A model generated the notes under the pieces. That model searched no databases and was not told the DNA's origin. It worked only from the letters and a program-made list of their open reading frames with translations. 64,000 nucleotides of DNA from Chaetomium olivaceum (Eukaryota; Ascomycota; Sordariomycetes; Sordariales; Chaetomiaceae). A program made the position numbers and the translations under genes. This document shows, one piece after another, positions 10,990-24,100 of this stretch; the stretch's first letter is position 1; each line of letters begins with the position of its first letter. The DNA lies in the NCBI GenBank assembly GCA_039881045.1, contig JAYWVB010000001.1, positions 682,001-746,000 on the forward strand, given 5' to 3'.

Positions 10990-13900
10990 ATGTCAACATC
11001 CCCAGATCCCGGTCCAGTGAATGGACATGCCTCCCCCTCAGCGAACGAATACAGTACACACGTAGCCGACGCCGCTCGAAGTGATAGCGACTTGTCGGAC
11101 ACGCAACCGGCCGAGGCTGACGCCGCATCCGACGAGTCGGACGATGCCGCCGGCTCACCGGACGAGGGCCCGGCGTTTACCCCCGAAGAGCAGGATGAAC
11201 AGTCCGGGTCCAGTGATAATGATGGCCCGGGCGATGGAGATTTCGATGCCCCGGGTAGCCCGGCCTCAGTACAGAGCAACGATGTTTCTGACCAGGCCGA
11301 GTCGGCCTCCGCGCGTGCCGCCGCCAAACGGAAAGCCGGCCAAGTAATAGAAGACGACTACATGCGGGAGAATCCAGAGCTGTATGGCTTGAGACGTAGT
11401 GTATGATGATGTCCTATCACCGCCATTGTCATCGGCAGCTAACAATTCGCTGAAACAGTCGCGTCCTTCGCAACGTCGCAAAGTCGTGAGTGGTGCTCTC
11501 AGCGAGGTGGTCCCGGACCCTGTACTAACGATCGCGATAGGTTGACTCAGAAGACGAAGAGGAAGCCTCCGATTCCGATGTCACACCCGCTCCGAGAAAA
11601 GCGGCGAATAAACGCCGCCGTCTCGAACGTTCCCTGCCTAGTATGTCCGACCTTGAATTAAACCGTGCCCACCTCACCAACGATGTCTAACATTCTTGAC
11701 GTGACAGCTTCTAAGCGAGGCACGCCGGCCCGTCAAGCCTCTGCGGACGATTCAGACTCTGATACATACGGAGGCGCGAAAGCCCGCATGTTCCGGAAAA
11801 AGGCTCGGCGACAGCAAGAGTTGCAACCGTTTGCCGAGAAGCGATGGTCTAACCGTCGTGCCGCTCAGGTGTCGGCCGGCGCTTACCAAGAAAGCGACGT
11901 GGATGATAACGAGGGAGAAGACGAGGCTACACCAGGCTATTGGGCCGCGGACGTGGAGGACAACTCGCCCTACATTGAGAAAATCCTCCGTCACCGCACC
12001 AAAGAAGGCATCGAGCTCACACCCGACGCTACTCGGCACGACTTTGAATTTTTCATCAAATGGCAGGGCAAGTCCCATCTTCACAACACTTGGGAGAGCA
12101 CCGATACCGTCGCCGGGTTTCGGGGGTTCCGCCGCCTTGAGAACTACTATAAGAAAATGGTAGAATACGAGCTTGATCTGAAGTTCGGCGGCGATGACAT
12201 TAGCCCCGAGCAGCGCGAACAATGGTCGTTAGACAGAGAGCGCGAAGAAGAAGCCTTGGAAGACTTCACCAAGGTCGAACGCATCGTCTCTGTCCGCGAC
12301 GGAGAGGATGACCTCGAGTATCTCGTCAAGTGGAAAGGCCTCCAGTACGATGATTGCACGTGGGAAGATGCCGCCATGATCAGCACTCATGCCCAAGACA
12401 AGATTGACCAATTCTTGGATCGGTCGTCACGCTCCTGGCAATCGGATCGGAAACAAGCGAACCTCGATACCCGCTCGAGGATGACCAAGTTAGAGCAACA
12501 ACCATCCTATGTCAAGAACGGTGAACTTCGCGAGTTCCAGCTGAAAGGACTCAACTTCCTCGCGCTCAACTGGACACGCGGGAACAACGTCATTCTGGCC
12601 GACGAGATGGGGCTCGGCAAGACAGTTCAAACCGTCTCATTCCTCAGCTGGCTCCGTAATGATCGCGGCCAGGAGGGACCTTTCCTTGTTGTGCGCCTCT
12701 CAGTGTCATACCAGCGTGGTGCGATACCTTCAATCACTGGGCTCCAGATATCAACTACGTCGTCTACCTGGGGCCCGAGGCGGCCCGCGCCAACATCCGA
12801 GAGCACGAGCTCTTCGTAGATGGGAACCCCAAGAAGACCAAGTTCAACGTTCTGGTTACCTCTTACGATTATATTCTTGCCGATGCCGAGAACCTTAAGG
12901 GCATCAAGTGGCAGGTCCTCGCCGTCGACGAAGCTCATCGCCTGAAGAACCGCGAGTCGCAGTTGTACCACAAGCTCAACAGTTTTGGCGTCCCTTGCAG
13001 GGTCCTCATCACCGGCACGCCAATTCAGAATAACCTTGCCGAGCTGTCGGCTCTCTTGGACTTTCTCAACCCCGGAAAGGTTCTGATTGATGAGGAGCTT
13101 GAGTTGCTCTCGACTGCTGCCGATAACAAGGAGGCCGCCGATGAAGAGCAGAGCGAGGCCAAGCGTAAGAAGACCCAGGAGAAGCTCCGGGAACTTCATA
13201 CCTCCATTGCACCTTTCATCTTGCGTCGGACCAAGGAGACGGTCGAGTCCGACCTACCGCCCAAGACCGAAAAGATCATTCGTGTCGAACTCTCCGACGT
13301 CCAGTTGGAGTACTACAAGAACATTCTCACTCGCAACTATGCTGCCCTCCGCGATGCGAGCAACGGCCACAAACAGTCCTTGCTCAATATCATGATGGAG
13401 CTGAAGAAGGTCAGCAACCACCCGTACATGTTTGCGGGAGCCGAAGAGCGGGTGCTTGCTGGGAGCTCTCGTCGGGAGGACCAAATCAAGGGCCTCATTA
13501 CGAGCAGTGGCAAGATGATGCTGCTGGACCAGCTGCTTGCCAAACTAAGGAAGGACGGCCACCGTGTTTTGATTTTCAGCCAGATGGTCAAGATGCTCGA
13601 CATCTTGGGCGACTATCTCCGAGTACGCGGTTACCAGTTCCAACGTCTAGACGGCACGATCCCCGCTGGGCCTCGCCGCATGGCCATTAATCATTTCAAC
13701 GCCGACGATAGTGACGACTTTTGCTTCTTGTTGTCAACGAGAGCTGGCGGCCTGGGCATCAACCTGATGACTGCCGATACCGTCATCATCTATGATTCGG
13801 ACTGGAACCCTCAGGCTGATTTGCAGGCAATGGCACGCGCCCACCGAATCGGGCAGAAGAGGCCTGTCAATGTCTATCGGTTGGTCGCTAAGCAAACCAT

Positions 13901-16227
13901 CGAGGAAGAAGTCGTTAATCGTGCGCGCAACAAACTCTTCCTCGAGTATCTCACAATCCAAGCCGGTGTTACGGATGAGGGGAAGGCTTTCCGTGAGCAG
14001 TTCAAGGAGAAAGGTGTGAATATCGACGAGGCAAAGACGGCCGAAGATATCTCCATGATTCTCAAGATGCGCTCTCAGAACTTGTTCGAGCAGTCCGGCA
14101 ACCAAGAGAAACTCGAGCAGCTGGACATCGATGCGATCCTCGAAAATGCCGAGGTCACCAAAACGGATGTTGATGACAAGATCAACCTCAGCAGTGGCGG
14201 TATTGACTGGGACAACTGGATGCAAGTCACGGATGTCAAAGTGGACGATCTGGCTCTCGACTGGGATCAAATCATTCCCGCCGAAGAGCTTGCTGCCATC
14301 AAGGCAGGCGAAGAGAAGAAGAAACATGACGAGTATCTCGCCAAAGCCATGGAAGAAAACGCCCCTCGCAAGGCGGCGCTCAAAGGCTCCAAGAAGAGTA
14401 TCGAAACAGACCGGGCTGACCGTCTTGCGAAGAAACGACAACGCGAGAAGCAGGAGCTGGATGAGCTCGAGGAGCAACGGGCGCTGCTCTCGGACCCACG
14501 CCGTCCCCTTAACGAGAAAGAGACGCGCAATCTCATCCGCGCCTTCTTCCGTTATGGTTTCTTTGACGACCGGGAAGAAGAAATTGTCCACGATGCTCGT
14601 CTCAGCGATCGGGACCACGACTTTCTCAAGTCAATCATTGAAGATCTTTCCGCTGTGAGCAAACAAGCTGTGGATGCCAATGCTGAGAGGCTGCGCGAGG
14701 AAGAAGAGAAGGCAGGAAAGCCCCTCGCGAAGAAAGACAAGAAAGCCGTCTTGGTCGATTTCGGGGAGGTTCGCAAAGTAAACGCCGAAACCGTCGTCGA
14801 ACGACCACCTCAGCTGAAACTCTTGCGCCGCGTGCTTGAAGAACACGGCGATGCCATGACGTTTAGGCTGCCAGATGCTAGTAAATCAGCGCAATACTCC
14901 TGCGAATGGGGAGCGCGCGAAGACGGCATGCTCCTTTTGGGTATTGACAAGTATGGCTTTGGCGCCTGGACGCAGATCAGAGATGATCCTGAGCTTCAGA
15001 TGCAAGACAAGTTTTTCCTGGAGGAGCACCGTGTGGACAAGAAAGAGGAACGCCGCAAGACCGACGATAGGGGCATTCAATCCCCCGGTGCTGTTCATCT
15101 TGTCCGGCGGTCAGAGTATCTCTTGTCCGTCCTCATGGCTAAGTACTCGAATGACGCGAACGCAAAGAAAGCGGTCGAAAATCATCACCGCAGCAAGAAG
15201 CTGCTGACGAACGGCGTCCGTCGTGGGGAGGGCAGTTCTGTGTCCGCCTCCCCGGCGCCGCCCATGTCTAAGAAGCCGAGTCAACACCGTGATCGCGATC
15301 ACCACCGGTCTTACAGCAACGCCAACGATCGTGGCACACCGCGGCCAGACAAGCGAAAGTACAACGATGACTACGATGACCGCAGCTCCAAGCATCGGAG
15401 GGTGGAGGTAGACAACAGGCACGAGAAGAAAATCAAGGAGAAAGAGAAGCCGAAGATGGATCCGGAGACCATGGAGAGATACAAGCGCGAGAGGCAGAAG
15501 GCGGTTGAGCGGTTCCAGGAGCTTGCAAAGTTGCGTGATGACGAGATTGACAACTCTGACAACACTCAACTGGTCTGGTCAGTTCTCCGGCCTCTCAAAC
15601 CAAACATGGAGCGCATCATGTACTCCAAAGAACGGTTCCCGGCTGCGAAAGAACGGGCTAAGATCCTGGGAGAGGAGATCCGCGCGTTCGGAAGCTTCTT
15701 GAAGGGCCTTCGGGCAGATGGGACCGACCTTGACAGTCTAGAACCCCAGTTCTGGTAAGCAGCACCGCGCCTGACTAACTCTCAAGTCCCCACCCAAATG
15801 CTAACAGTCTCACAGGGAGTTTTTGTCCTCGATCTGGCCCATCGGCGAAGTCAAGGTTTCCGGCAAGCGGCTTCAGAAGATGTTTGGCGATCTCCTTGAA
15901 AAAGACAGGGCGAGGCGGGAGGAAGACCGGGCCAACGAGGCCAGGCGCGGGAGAAACCCGGACCTAGAAGACGGCGAGATTCCGAGTGACCGCGAAGACC
16001 GCCGCGCCAGAGACCCCTACCGGGACGACCGCCGCGAGGAGCGTCGCGAGGAAAGGCGCGATGACAGGAGGGACGACCGCCGGGAAGAGCCCAAGCGCCG
16101 CAACTACTATGAAGACGGCGACCGCCTAAACTTCCAACGCCACCGCCGGTCAGAAAACAGAAACGTCCCCGTCCGGAACTCGTTGTGGCAGAGCCGGAGC
16201 CCGCCAGCCCGACACAGCCCTTACTAG
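10990..16227 (+). CDS. CHD1: Chromodomain-helicase remodeller Chd1 (one frame break)
   Basis: Chd1 spaces nucleosomes behind elongating RNA polymerase II. Exons: 10990..11400, 11459..11485 (27 nt), 11541..11640, 11708..15754 and 15816..16227. After an acidic Ser/Asp-rich N-terminus come tandem chromodomains (about residues 261-320, FEFFIKWQGKSHLHNTWES; and 366-412, LEYLVKWKGLQYDDCTWED). The Snf2 ATPase follows with Walker A ADEMGLGKT (about 480), DEAH in AVDEAHRLKN and a C-lobe with STRAGGLGINL. A SANT/SLIDE-like region and the C-terminal CHCT/DUF4208 domain (about 1430-1560) come next, then an RE/RD-rich tail. One base is missing near 12688-12696: the frame changes between FLVV and the conserved IPAWCDTFNHW. 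Adding one base gives exactly 1666 codons. Start chosen because upstream in-frame codons fall in the likely leader intron. Confidence 0.95.
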
Positions 16228-17518
16228 TAGGGCAGAACTCGAAGCCGTTTTGATTTCCCCGGGGAAAAGCGCGACGGCATTGTCATTTTTCCAGTGGACC
16301 TTCAACCTCCCTTTCCCTTTTTATATTCTCACACACATCATCATGCATGGGTTTGGCGCAACGGAGCTGAAAGAGGGTGACAGGGCGGTGACTTGTCAAT
16401 TTTCTTGTTTGTTTTATGTCTACTCAACTTTGCGAATAAAGTACATACCCGGGAGTTTGCATCAGTCATGGCGAGGCTACTATAGGGAGACGCAGGACGC
16501 GGGGGGCCATGGCAGTCCCATTTCGGACTCTTAGGGTTTGTGCTTGGGCTTGGGCTTGAGCTTGGGCAGCGGTGATGTTTTTTAATTTCCCTCTGCGTTG
16601 CAGGCAGGGTAAACGATGGGGCGGCGCCGCGGCATGGTGAAAGAAAAAAAGGGAACCTACCATGTGCATTATATTAGCGTTGCTTGGGATCTGTTTATAC
16701 TACCTATCACTCTCTGTTTAGCGTATTGCTCGGGGGTGTCACACGGTCGTCGGAGCAAACAAAATGATGGTCATCGGTGCTTCTTTGTTTCCTTTTTCTG
16801 CCATGGGGTTGCTTTGGTCTGGCTGTGGTCAGATGTTTCCTCCCTTCCTACACACACACCATATATAATAGATACTGAGAGTGGGAAGAGGTATGACACA
16901 GGTAGCTTGCTGTATGTACCGCATTGGGATGTTTAACAGATCCCAACAACGCTGCTGTTTGTAGGGTTAGGTAGCTTATCATCAAGCTTTGTTATCGCAA
17001 GTCACGGAGACAAGACATGAATATTTTGAAAACGCAAGTTCGTCCAACCCCGAGGGGTTGTTCGTATCTATATTCTCAAGCATAGAAGCTCTCGACGGAA
17101 CGTTATCCGTTCCATCGTGATGCAATTATTTCGGCTTCTGAGCCGGGTTTGGTATCGCCGACTGGGACTGGTGTCCTCTCAAACCCGGGTGTTAGCCATA
17201 TGCCAGTCCATCAAACCGGAAAGAACCACCGCAAACGGCTGGCTTTTGTCAGCCGACTTGCTGTGCTCCTTTCCACCTCAAATAGTCTAATAAAGTACCC
17301 TTCCGTGGGCTCCACCTGTAAAACATCGTAATTATGCTCCCCAATCCAGCAGTCCCTCCATTTTCCATCCGTTGCTGGTACCACAACAAACAAAACCACA
17401 CCGCCGCAAACTCCCCCGTCCCCGTCCCCGCCCCCGTCCCCGTCCCCGTCCCCGCCCCCGTCCCCGTCACCAAAATCACCTGACCCCGCTCTCACATGTC
17501 GTAACACCCCCCAGCCAG
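16228..17518. other. Convergent 3' intergenic region CHD1/sirtuin
   Basis: About 1.3 kb with no supported gene. It contains an imperfect GGGCTT hexamer stretch (about 16543-16570) and a CCCCGT minisatellite (separate entry). Expected to hold both 3' ends. Confidence 0.5.
17406..17467. repeat. CCCCGT/CCCCCGT minisatellite
   Basis: About ten tandem copies of a 6-nt unit CCCCGT, with some copies altered to GCCCCC, lie roughly 50 bp past the stop of the sirtuin gene and probably within its 3' untranslated region. The G-rich strand (GGGGAC repeats) is the sense strand of the sirtuin transcript and could form G-quadruplexes. Confidence 0.85.
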
Positions 17519-19542
17519 TCAGTCAATGAGATGACTCATGCTCCTGGGCTTCGAGGTAGGCGAAATCGTGCCCAGGGACGCGGCATTCCTCTCCTCGACC
17601 GGAGTCGTCGGGGGACTACTGCTCGACATGTTCTCCTCCCCTTTCCCGGACCTACCGGCACCCGCCCGGCGAATGGTACCGTTGTTATCGGTATTCGGTG
17701 GGCCGGTGAGCACCGTGAGCGGGATGGACTTCGTGACCCGGTTTTTGGGACGCAAAGAAGGCAGGCTGAGAAAGTCGGCCGGCAGGTCGATGGGGGAGGA
17801 CAGATCTGACGAGTCGGGTTCCGAAGGAGGTCGCTTCTGCGGGGTTCTGATATCTTTGAGCGGCACTGCCGTGGCAGACTTGGTGGTGCGGAAAGTTTGG
17901 TCGAGTCTGTTTCTCGGTTTTGCAGGTTCCTTCTTGGTTTGACGGGGCTTCCGCTTGGGGGCAACAGGTTTTGGCGGCTGGGCGGTTGTCGAAACGCCCC
18001 CTTTGCCGAATGTGAGAGTGCCCTGCTTCGATTTCCCCTTGGCCACTGGCTTGACGGTGGGCAGAGGGCTGCGGACCCGGGGGCTCGCGCTCGGGGTGGG
18101 CATGCCGCCGTGCTCGAGGAACTTGAATTTTCGGTCCGTGGATGTCTGCGCCTCCTGGGAGGCGACAAAGCCCTCGTCATCCGCGCTTCTCGACCGCTTG
18201 CGCTCGAGAAGAACGTCGATCCTATCGCGATTCAGGCCGTCCGTGCACTTCTTCTCCTTCATCTCATCGCCGGTGACCATGTAGCTCCCGCGGTCTCCAA
18301 TATCTTGCTGATCCCAGCGCGGAAGGTTGACGAGCTCTGCGATATCGTCGCACTTCCCGCGCACCACCAGATCCCAGCAGTCCTTGAATTCGGCACCTTG
18401 CGGCTCCGGGTCGAGATTGACCCACGCCGTGATGCCGTCCCTCCTGCTCCTGGTCAACTGGCACATCTCCTTGACGAGCCTCCGTACACCAGGAATCTTC
18501 AAACTCGTGCCGACCACAATGACGGCGTCGGGAACCCTGCGCAGGTCGGCCTTGGACACGTTTCCGATGGCTTCCTCGTCTGGATTGTACTCGTTATAAA
18601 GGACGATCCTTGGGCGCAACTTTCCGATTCCGTGACTCCGCTTCCCGGCAAAAGCGGTCCGCACCTCATCCTGTTCCTTGCACTTCTCGCACGGCGGTGG
18701 CTCCGGACCCTCGAATAGCGATGCGTTGAACCGTTCCAGGTGACCACACTTTGTACACACCATGTTTTCGAGTCCGCCGTGGAGCTGGATGGTTGTCGGC
18801 CAAGGCGCTTTGGTGTTTAGGGGGACTGTGGTCGCCAAGGGCGGCATTTGGGTGTCGAGGGTATCGATGTTCTGGCTATACATGCGCATGAGTCTGCCCT
18901 CAGAGGCGATGGACGCCAGCATGTGGTGAAACGGGGTCGGCTTCGCGTCGGAGGTCATCTGAGCCAGCTCGCGAACCATGGTATGGAACGATTCGGTCGA
19001 CGAATCGTGCTTGTATACTGACGCATCGAAAAGGTGCTTGCCGGACGCCTTGAGCTTGTGCTGCCCACGAAGAGTCGCAAATAAACCTGTCGATGATCGG
19101 AAGTCGGGAACTACAATCGGCGTTAGCGCATGGACTAGAGGTCATTCTAGGGAAGAGGAAACTTACTGCCTGCGGATACGGAGATGCCGGCACCCGCAAT
19201 AACCACAATCTTCTTCTTCTTTTGCAAAGCCACCATGAGCCTCTTGAGGTGCCCATCCTCCTCTTCGCCTAGGTTCTCCAGATCGATGTAGGCGGTGGTG
19301 CGTGGCTTCGCGGGGGCGGCAACCCGGCGGCGCTTACTCGGAGGGGGGCCATCTGTGCGCACCTGGATCTCCATGTCGGGGAGCTTCACAGGCGATGCGC
19401 TTCCCGACGAAGCAGTAGAGGAGGGTGAAGGGTATCGTTTGGCAGTATCTATCGGGCTGGGCGGAGAGGGCGAGTTCGAGAGAACGGAGAGCGGCGAGGA
19501 GAGAGGGGAGGACGGAGGTCGTTGCCGTTGTGGAGATTCCAT
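17519..19542 (-). CDS. HST4: Hst3/Hst4-type sirtuin (NAD-dependent deacetylase)
   Basis: A Sir2-family deacetylase resembling the Hst3/Hst4 class that removes H3K56 acetylation in fungi; subclass assigned by overall resemblance. Two exons (19542..19167 and 19110..17519; 56-nt intron) give 655 residues with no frame break. The NAD-binding motif is split by the intron (GAGISVSAG, then IPDFRSSTGLF). The catalytic His lies in IQLHGGLE, the zinc cysteines in CTKCGHL and CEKC, and the NAD-specificity segment reads IVVGTSLKIPGVRRL. The N-terminal ~90 residues are Ser/Pro-rich with a basic SKRRRVAAPAK patch, a likely nuclear signal. The C-terminal ~260 residues are disordered and basic, with GKSKQGTLTFGKGG. 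Divergent from MED16; convergent with CHD1. Confidence 0.9.
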
Positions 19543-21189
19543 GACTGCAATTTTCGGTCTGTTGTAGGCGCACGTGCGGTCGGGAACGCTTCAATTGCGT
19601 AACTGATTGGGAAACCGGTTGGTCGGAGTAGAAAACGAGGCCTGACCGAAAGAAAAGAATAGAAAGTGCGATGTTATATCATGGCTGTTGTGCAGGCGCG
19701 TGTTTTTGACTGGTTTGCGTAGCCTTTGTCATTCGTTTGTTCCGTCTTATTTGTAAGAACAATACCGGCCTCTTGGTGGTCTCGTGGTATTGTTGGGCCT
19801 ATTCGGGAGTTGGCGCGTGAATGGCGTGAATAGGGAGGAATGGGTGGTGGTTGAAGAGAGTTGTCGTGCATTCGTTCACGTTACAGATTATTCTCACGGC
19901 TGGGCACTGTTGCGGGCTGGCCTTGCATCTTTGTCGGGGGGTGTTGGCAAACCAAACCAAAGGGGGCACGGGAGGATCCTGGAACCTTTGGAATGCGTGC
20001 CAGCGATTGGCAGCAGAGCCATTACCTCTCCACCAAGCGAGACTTTGCTGGCAATCAATGTGGTTCATTCAGTCACTCCGAGGCTATTGAATAGGTAACA
20101 AACATCCTCTGGCTAGCAACTAGTTATGTGGTTTTGAAGAGCAGGCTGCATAACTACAAACATGTAGTTACAGGCAGCTCCTTTCGCAGTTTGAGGTGGA
20201 CTTCTATCTGTTCGTGCCCAGTCGATGTTTAGAGCAGATAACGGTACCTAACTGAACAAGGTAAGGTACCTTAGTTTTGGATGGCTAAACATGAAAATAC
20301 CGCTTGCTTCCCAAAAAGGGGGGAAAGGAGGGGAAGAGGAAAATGAGTCAACTACGAATAGAAAATGTCTTTATTCTTCTCTTTTTTGGTGAATGTTGAC
20401 ACTCTGGCAATTACCCCCTTGACCAGATGTTGGTATGTGTATGTACAAGTACGGAGCATGCACCTGAGGTTACTCCTGCAGCGATGGACGCCGCTTCAGC
20501 CCCGAAACAAGATGACGTGCCTCGGGTGCCCTCAAAGGTGGTTTAGCCAGGGGGGAACCAACCCACAAGAAGGGAGTCGACCCACTGCAACGCGTTGCTC
20601 GGGAACGGATCTTGGCATGCCCCGCCGCCCCATTGAACATCCATCCCTACCCCTTGCCTTGGCAAGCTTGGGAAGCCAGCCACACGTGCCGCCTTAGTTT
20701 TGGTTGTGGCTTGAACTACAGATGCCAAGGGGACGCCCGGCTATGGCTGCATTCAGCGGAGTACACCTGATACCCAATACTAAGCAGCTCGGACCTCTCA
20801 TCCGGCATCTGAGCTTCCATTGAGGTTGTGACTTGACATTTGTAACTGCAAAGTTGGATAACTGGGCCATCATTTGCGTTGCCAATTTAGTTGTCCATAT
20901 GATGAGCCATTCTCACTTCCCATTCGATTTCGATTCGGCTGTACAGACAACTTTTCCCCTCGACAAGACTGAGTGAGGCTGCCAAAACCAAAACACCATC
21001 AAACCATCGTCTCCAATTCTCCAGTCATTTATTTATTATTTTATTTTCATGGCCATCTACCTAATACCATATCCTACTTGCATTTATTAGTGCATTATTG
21101 GACACCACACCACGACCGACCATCAGCCATATTAATACCACTTATCTCCCACCCGTATCACATCATCACCACATCACCACATCACCCGT
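19543..21189. promoter_or_regulatory. Divergent promoter region sirtuin/MED16
   Basis: About 1.65 kb between divergent starts. A palindromic TAAGGTACCTTA lies at about 20261-20272, and the MED16 leader (20990-21185) is rich in CACCA/CATCA. Short ORFs here lack conserved features. No gene is supported. Confidence 0.5.
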
Positions 21190-24100
21190 ATGAGCAACCA
21201 CGACATGGCCCTCCTCTTAGAGGGCGACTCCATGACCGTCGATGGAGCCATGCAAGGGCTGGAGGGAATTGAAGGCATGCAGGGAATTCAGGGCATGGAG
21301 GGGATGGAGGGCATGGAAGGCATGGGGAGTATGGGGAGTATGGGTAGTGCCATGGCGTTGGACGAGGTCGACTTGTTTGGGGACCCCGTCATGGACGATG
21401 CCCTCGCCGGCCTGCCATCTCAGCCCCTACCGAGCAAGAGCCTGCTACAACGTATAGACGAGCTGCGTACCCGTGGCTGTTGTCAAGGGATTGCCTGGTC
21501 ACGCCAAGGCACTATTGCTACCATCGCCAAAGACGCCATGTCGGTCGAACTACGCTTCATCCGTAGCCATCCAGATACCACCGAATGGGGCCTCAGCGAG
21601 CCGAGTTCATGGTCGCCCCCCTCACCCGTCGCATCACCGCCCGCCCCAAACCCTCCTACTCCCATCTCGCTAGCCTCGTCCAGCGCGCCCTTCGTCCACC
21701 TGGCCTGGAGTCCCACCATGAGTCCAGATCTCGCTGTCATCGATGCTCTCGGACGCCTCACTATCCTGAGTTTCTCCATCGCCAACAACCTGCCTTACCC
21801 AGCCCGTCGCTGGGAGACTGACGCCGCCGACGACCTCCACGCCATCGTCGGCTGCTATTGGCTGCCCCAGGGGATGGCTCCTAACAAACAAGTAAGTCGG
21901 TCTCGATGTACTATTTATCGAGAATGCCTCTTTACTAACCCGCTTCTCAAAAGTTTCACCTCATCCACGGCCCGGCTACCAAGAGCCAGTCCGAGTATAG
22001 ATATGAGCATCAATTCTTCCCGGCCTCGGGCCCCTGGCACCCGAACCCGTCCAAGAGTGCCTTCCTGTGCGTCACAACGAATGGCGCCCTCAAACTCTTC
22101 TTCACACAAAACAACGGCCGGCCAGAAGAAACGGCCCTCGAACTCGAGAGCGTGACCTCTTCTGACGATTTGATCACGCACGCTTCGTTGTGTTCTGACA
22201 AGAGTAATTGCCCCCCGCGACCTCCTTTTGTCGTTTCGTCGGCTAATACATGCTCCCAGACTATTTGTTGGTCGCTCTCGCAACCTCTTCCAAACAACTG
22301 AGGGTCGTGAGGGTTAACATCCAGTGGGGCCTACCTCAGGATAAACAGGTGTTATCCCAGAGCCAGCCCCTGAGGCCGTCTCTTCGAGAAACCCATGTGG
22401 CCGTGGCCAGCTGGGTTCAGCATGGGTCAAGTGAATCAGCCCCGGATGCCTCCGTACCTCAGCTTTCGCATATCGAAATCCTCCCTTCTGCCCACACGGC
22501 CCAGTCACAACCCATGCACCCCCCCGTCGTCCTGACAGTACGATCATACGTCCCGCAAGACGCCTCTCCCTACCATCAAGAGAGTCAAAGCATCATTGAC
22601 CGTTGGGAGGTTGTTAGCGACCAACCCCAGGCCCTTCATCCTGCTTTCGAGCAGCTAGGGTCAAGAAACGGCAACACATCAGCGCCCCCAGTAAGTAACC
22701 CGTAACTTGATATTACCTACATGGCCTAACTAAACTTGTGTGTCCTAGGCCTTGACACGTCTGCGCAAGCTCGAACCGATAATACTACCCAAGGTAGTCG
22801 TGGCCGTCACCACAACACAGTTTGGCAGAGTGGTTTGTTTCGCGTTTAGCGATGGCACCGTCCAGTACAGGATCGCTTGACGACGATGGACGAGCCCAAC
22901 GTCGACAGTATCATGCACCCTCTCCAGGTCGGATTCCACTTCGTCAATGATACCCCATGTGAGCATTTCTTCCATGTATCATGCTATCCGCCCTCCTGCC
23001 TCTACTAATGCCCTACCAGGTTTGCAGGTGGCCTTCTCGCCCACCAACTGCTCCTTCGCTCAGATTAGTGAGGACTCAACCATCAAATGGAATAGACTAC
23101 ATCACCCCATAGAGGACTCGGAAGCGGAGTTGAAGAATGGTAAGTGAATGTCTTGTGGTATCATCAGCATCATCTCAAATACTAAGGCTTGCTCCAGTGG
23201 ATCAAAAGACAGTCCGAGTCGCCTTGACCGTCGCGTTATCCGCTACTGCCGTGAACCAGGCTGCATGTGATGATGTCTTAGCAATAGCCCGGCCGTTTGC
23301 ACAATTCCCAGACTTCGCATCTGCATGGGTGAAAGAAACGGTCAACATGTTGAAGATCGCCGTCGACTACTCGGAAACTACCCATCACGAACAGCTTGTC
23401 AAGAACGCTCTCCTGCAGCACTGCCTCAGCGTTATCAACCATCTCGGGTTTCACGGCGATTTCAGGCCCCGTTCACACGGCGGCAAATTTGCCATGCTTG
23501 CGCTGAGCATAAAGGGAGCCTTCCTCGTCATCACAGTCGCCAGCAACTCGCCAATAGGCACTCGGGAAAAGCTGATTCCCCTCGACGACCCGGACGTGGT
23601 GGATGCGGTAACGGGATGCACCGCCTGGGGCATCTCTCTGCTCGCTTGGCTCTCGGACTCTCTCTTCCAGCTCCTCGACGACCCGCAGATCATGGCCATG
23701 CTCAGCGGCCCGAAACGCTTCCCCGAGCTAGCCAAATACCTCGAATCCAAGAACGACGTGGCCCTGCAGCTACTCCTCTGCTCCTCCACGCGGGGCTTCC
23801 TGCTGGCCCTCTGTCGCCGCCTGCAGCACATCGAGAACGTAAGCAACCGCACCGCCCACTACTACGAAACCCGCTTCCAGCAGCAGGACCCGGCCGGCGG
23901 CGGAGGCGGCGGCACCGGCGCCGCAGCACCAGCCCGCCCCCACCCAGCCCTCTCCCGCGCCTACCAGCGCATGGAGCGCGTCATTTCGTCCGCCCTCGTC
24001 AAGGTCTCCGAGTTCGAGCGGCTCCTCAGCGACCTCGGCACCGACATCCAAACCGCCTACCACAAGTCCTTCTCCGGCATCGCCGCCAAGGTCAAGCCCC

